From assembly GCF_036226665.1 (NCBI RefSeq), contig NZ_CP109007.1, forward strand, positions 2,644,501 through 2,708,500: a DNA stretch of 64,000 bases. Direction: 5' to 3'. The notes under the pieces were generated by a model. That model was not told the origin of the DNA, made no database searches, and saw nothing but the letters and a program-made list of their open reading frames with translations. Both the position numbers and the translations under genes were made by a program. Positions 62,370-64,000 of the stretch are shown here, in pieces. Every line of letters starts with the position of its first letter. Position 1 is the first letter of the stretch. The DNA is from Streptomyces sp. NBC_00691 (lineage in GTDB: Bacteria; Actinomycetota; Actinomycetes; Streptomycetales; Streptomycetaceae).

Positions 62370-64000
62370 GCGGCTTCCTCCTCGGTGAGCTGGGAGAGGA
62401 CGATCTCCCGGTAGGTGGGGTTGTCCCGCATCAGGGACGAGTGGGTGCCGGTGCCGACGTTCCGTCCCCGGTCGAGGACGACGATCCGGTCGGCCTGCCG
62501 GATGGTGGAGACCCGCTGGGCGACGACGACGACGGTCGCGTCGGCGGTCTCCTCCCTGAGGGCGGCGCGGAGCCGGGCGTCGGTCCGGGGGTCGAGGGCG
62601 GAGAAGGAGTCGTCGAAGAGGTAGAGGCGGGGGCGGGCGACGAGGACCCGGGCGATGGCGAGCCGCTGCCGCTGGCCGCCGGAGAGGTTGGTGCCGCCCT
62701 GGGAGACGGGGGCGTCGAGGCCTTCGTCGAGTCCGCGGACGAAGTCGGCGGCCTGGGCGACCTCCAGCGCGTGCCAGAGTTCTTCGTCGCTCGCGTCGGG
62801 CCTGCCGTAGCGGAGGTTGGTGGCGACGGTCCCGGAGAAGAGGTAGGGCTTCTGCGCGACGAGTCCCACGGTCCTCGCCGTCAGTTCGGGGTCGAGCTTC
62901 CGGACGTCGACGCCGTCGACGAGGACCTCGCCGCCGGTGGCGTCGAAGAGCCGCGGCACGAGTCCGAGCAGGGTCGACTTGCCGCTGCCGGTGGAGCCGA
63001 TGACCGCGGTCGTCTCACCGGGCCGGGCTTCGAGCCAGACGTCCCTGAGGACGGACTCCTCCGCGCCCGGGTAGCGGAAGTCGGCGCCCTTGACCTCCAG
63101 ATGGCCCCGGCCGGCCGTGGTCCTGACCGGATGGACCGGCGGGACGACCGACGAGCGGGTGTCGAGCACCTCGCGGACGCGCTCGGCGCCCGCCTCGGCC
63201 CGGGGCATGTTCATGAGGAGGAAGAGGACCATCATCACGGACATCGAGGTCTGGAGCAGGTAGCCGAGGAAGGCGACGAGCCCGCCCGGCTGGAGCGCGC
63301 CGGATTCGATGCGGTGGGCCCCGACGTAGACGAGCGCGACGGTCGTCAGCTCCCAGACGATGAGCACGGTGGGGAACATCAGGGCCTGGAGCCGGCCGGC
63401 CCGGAGGCCGACGGAGCGGAGTTCGTCGTTGGCGGTGGCGAACCGTTCCCGCTCGTGCCGGTCGCGGACGAAGGCGCGGACCACCCGGACTCCGGTGATC
63501 TGCTCGCGCAGGACGCGGTTGGCGCGGTCGATGCGGTCCTGCATGCCTTTGAAGAGCGGCCGCATCCGCAGGACGACGCTGCCGACGGCGCCGGCCATCA
63601 CCGGCACGAAGAGGAACAGCACCAGGGCGAGCGGCACGTCCTGGCGCAGGGCCATGGCGATGCCGCCGAAGCAGAGGAGCGGCGCGGCTACCAGCATGGT
63701 CAGGACGAGGACGGTGAACGTCTGGATCTGCTGGATGTCGTTGGTCGTACGGGTGATGAGGGAGGCGGCCCCGAAGCGGCCCCGTTCCCGGGCGGAGAAC
63801 TCCTGGACGCGGCGGAAGACTTCGGAGCGCAGGTCTCGGGCGACGCCCATGGCGATCCGTGCCCCGGTGTAGGTGGCGGCGGCCGCGGCCGCCGCCTGGA
63901 GGAGGGTGACGGCGACCATCGTGGCGCCGCCGCCGAGGACACGGTCGGTGTCGCCGCGCAGGACGCCCTGGTCGATGACGCCGGCGTTGAGGGTGGGCAG
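62366..64000 (-). CDS. ABC exporter half-transporter with degenerate site (pair 2, subunit A; 5' end outside window)
   Basis: The open frame runs to base 64000 and beyond, so about 30-40 N-terminal residues are missing. It opens with LPTLNAGVIDQGVLRGD, which aligns with LPTLNADIIDNGVVDGD of the protein at 43889. Walker A is GSTGSGKST, the signature LSGGQRQRLA, and Walker B YLFDDSFSALD has Asp instead of the catalytic Glu. It is the inactive-site partner of the gene at 60483. Confidence 0.9.
   Translation of the reverse strand: MPTLNAGVIDQGVLRGDTDRVLGGGATMVAVTLLQAAAAAAATYTGARIAMGVARDLRSEVFRRVQEFSARERGRFGAASLITRTTNDIQQIQTFTVLVLTMLVAAPLLCFGGIAMALRQDVPLALVLFLFVPVMAGAVGSVVLRMRPLFKGMQDRIDRANRVLREQITGVRVVRAFVRDRHERERFATANDELRSVGLRAGRLQALMFPTVLIVWELTTVALVYVGAHRIESGALQPGGLVAFLGYLLQTSMSVMMVLFLLMNMPRAEAGAERVREVLDTRSSVVPPVHPVRTTAGRGHLEVKGADFRYPGAEESVLRDVWLEARPGETTAVIGSTGSGKSTLLGLVPRLFDATGGEVLVDGVDVRKLDPELTARTVGLVAQKPYLFSGTVATNLRYGRPDASDEELWHALEVAQAADFVRGLDEGLDAPVSQGGTNLSGGQRQRLAIARVLVARPRLYLFDDSFSALDPRTDARLRAALREETADATVVVVAQRVSTIRQADRIVVLDRGRNVGTGTHSSLMRDNPTYREIVLSQLTEEEAA

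Overview
The window is high-GC actinobacterial DNA and almost certainly comes from a Streptomyces chromosome core. The evidence is a strong GC bias at third codon positions, GGAGG-type ribosome sites, a fasR-fabD-fabH-acpP-fabF fatty-acid cluster, a malonyl-CoA synthetase, an SCO2400-type protein, an MreB-like Mbl, hrdA beside dnaG, and several secreted hydrolases. I saw no phage, insertion sequence, CRISPR array or biosynthetic gene cluster.

Layout. 1-4.4 kb: the 3' end of fasR and the type II fatty-acid synthase genes. 4.5-8.8 kb: a DUF3145 protein, an SGNH lipoprotein and a GH3 glycosidase. 8.9-16.3 kb: regulator-target pairs (TetR/GH3, LysR/dehydrogenase, LysR/M4 protease) and a TipA-like MerR regulator. 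16.5-19.9 kb: a minus-strand chain of Ser/Thr kinase, EI24/CysZ-like membrane protein and pectate lyase. 19.9-23.5 kb: an Ohr/OsmC protein, a CurA-like reductase with a MarR regulator, and a MerR regulator facing a predicted imine reductase. 23.4-30.5 kb: an SCO2400-type protein, mbl, a GAF sensor kinase with a decayed ATPase domain, a NarK-type transporter and matB. 30.5-37.3 kb: a giant subtilase, an MFS exporter with a GNAT acetyltransferase, and an ohrR/ohr pair. 37.4-43.8 kb: a Tat-exported phospholipase C, a DUF2252 protein, three tRNAs, a YtxH protein and an FGGY kinase. 43.9-49.0 kb: a heterodimeric ABC exporter and a TerD-like protein. 49.0-55.9 kb: hrdA, dnaG, a ferredoxin-reductase-like flavoprotein, dgt and sirohydrochlorin chelatase. 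56.0-64.0 kb: a MIP channel, a SanA-like protein, nasA, a CutA-GGCT fusion and a second heterodimeric ABC exporter that runs off the end.

How the genes work together. MatB and the fab cluster both feed on or supply malonyl units. NarK-type transport, NasA and siroheme synthesis fit assimilatory nitrate use, and a GlnR-like box precedes nasA. Two Ohr systems deal with organic peroxides. Many regulators sit divergent from their likely targets, and several of those intergenic regions hold readable palindromes.

Most notable observations. (1) A dispersed palindromic repeat lies in frame inside fabH and adds about 13-15 residues. (2) A CutA domain is fused to a gamma-glutamylcyclotransferase-like domain. 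(3) Two closely related heterodimeric ABC pairs lie in inverted orientation about 13 kb apart. (4) A probable imine reductase sits behind a MerR-type promoter. (5) The TipA-like regulator has an internal start. (6) The sensor kinase next to mbl has a degenerate catalytic domain. (7) Several genes have a -10-like hexamer exactly 6-7 nt before the start codon, as in leaderless transcripts.
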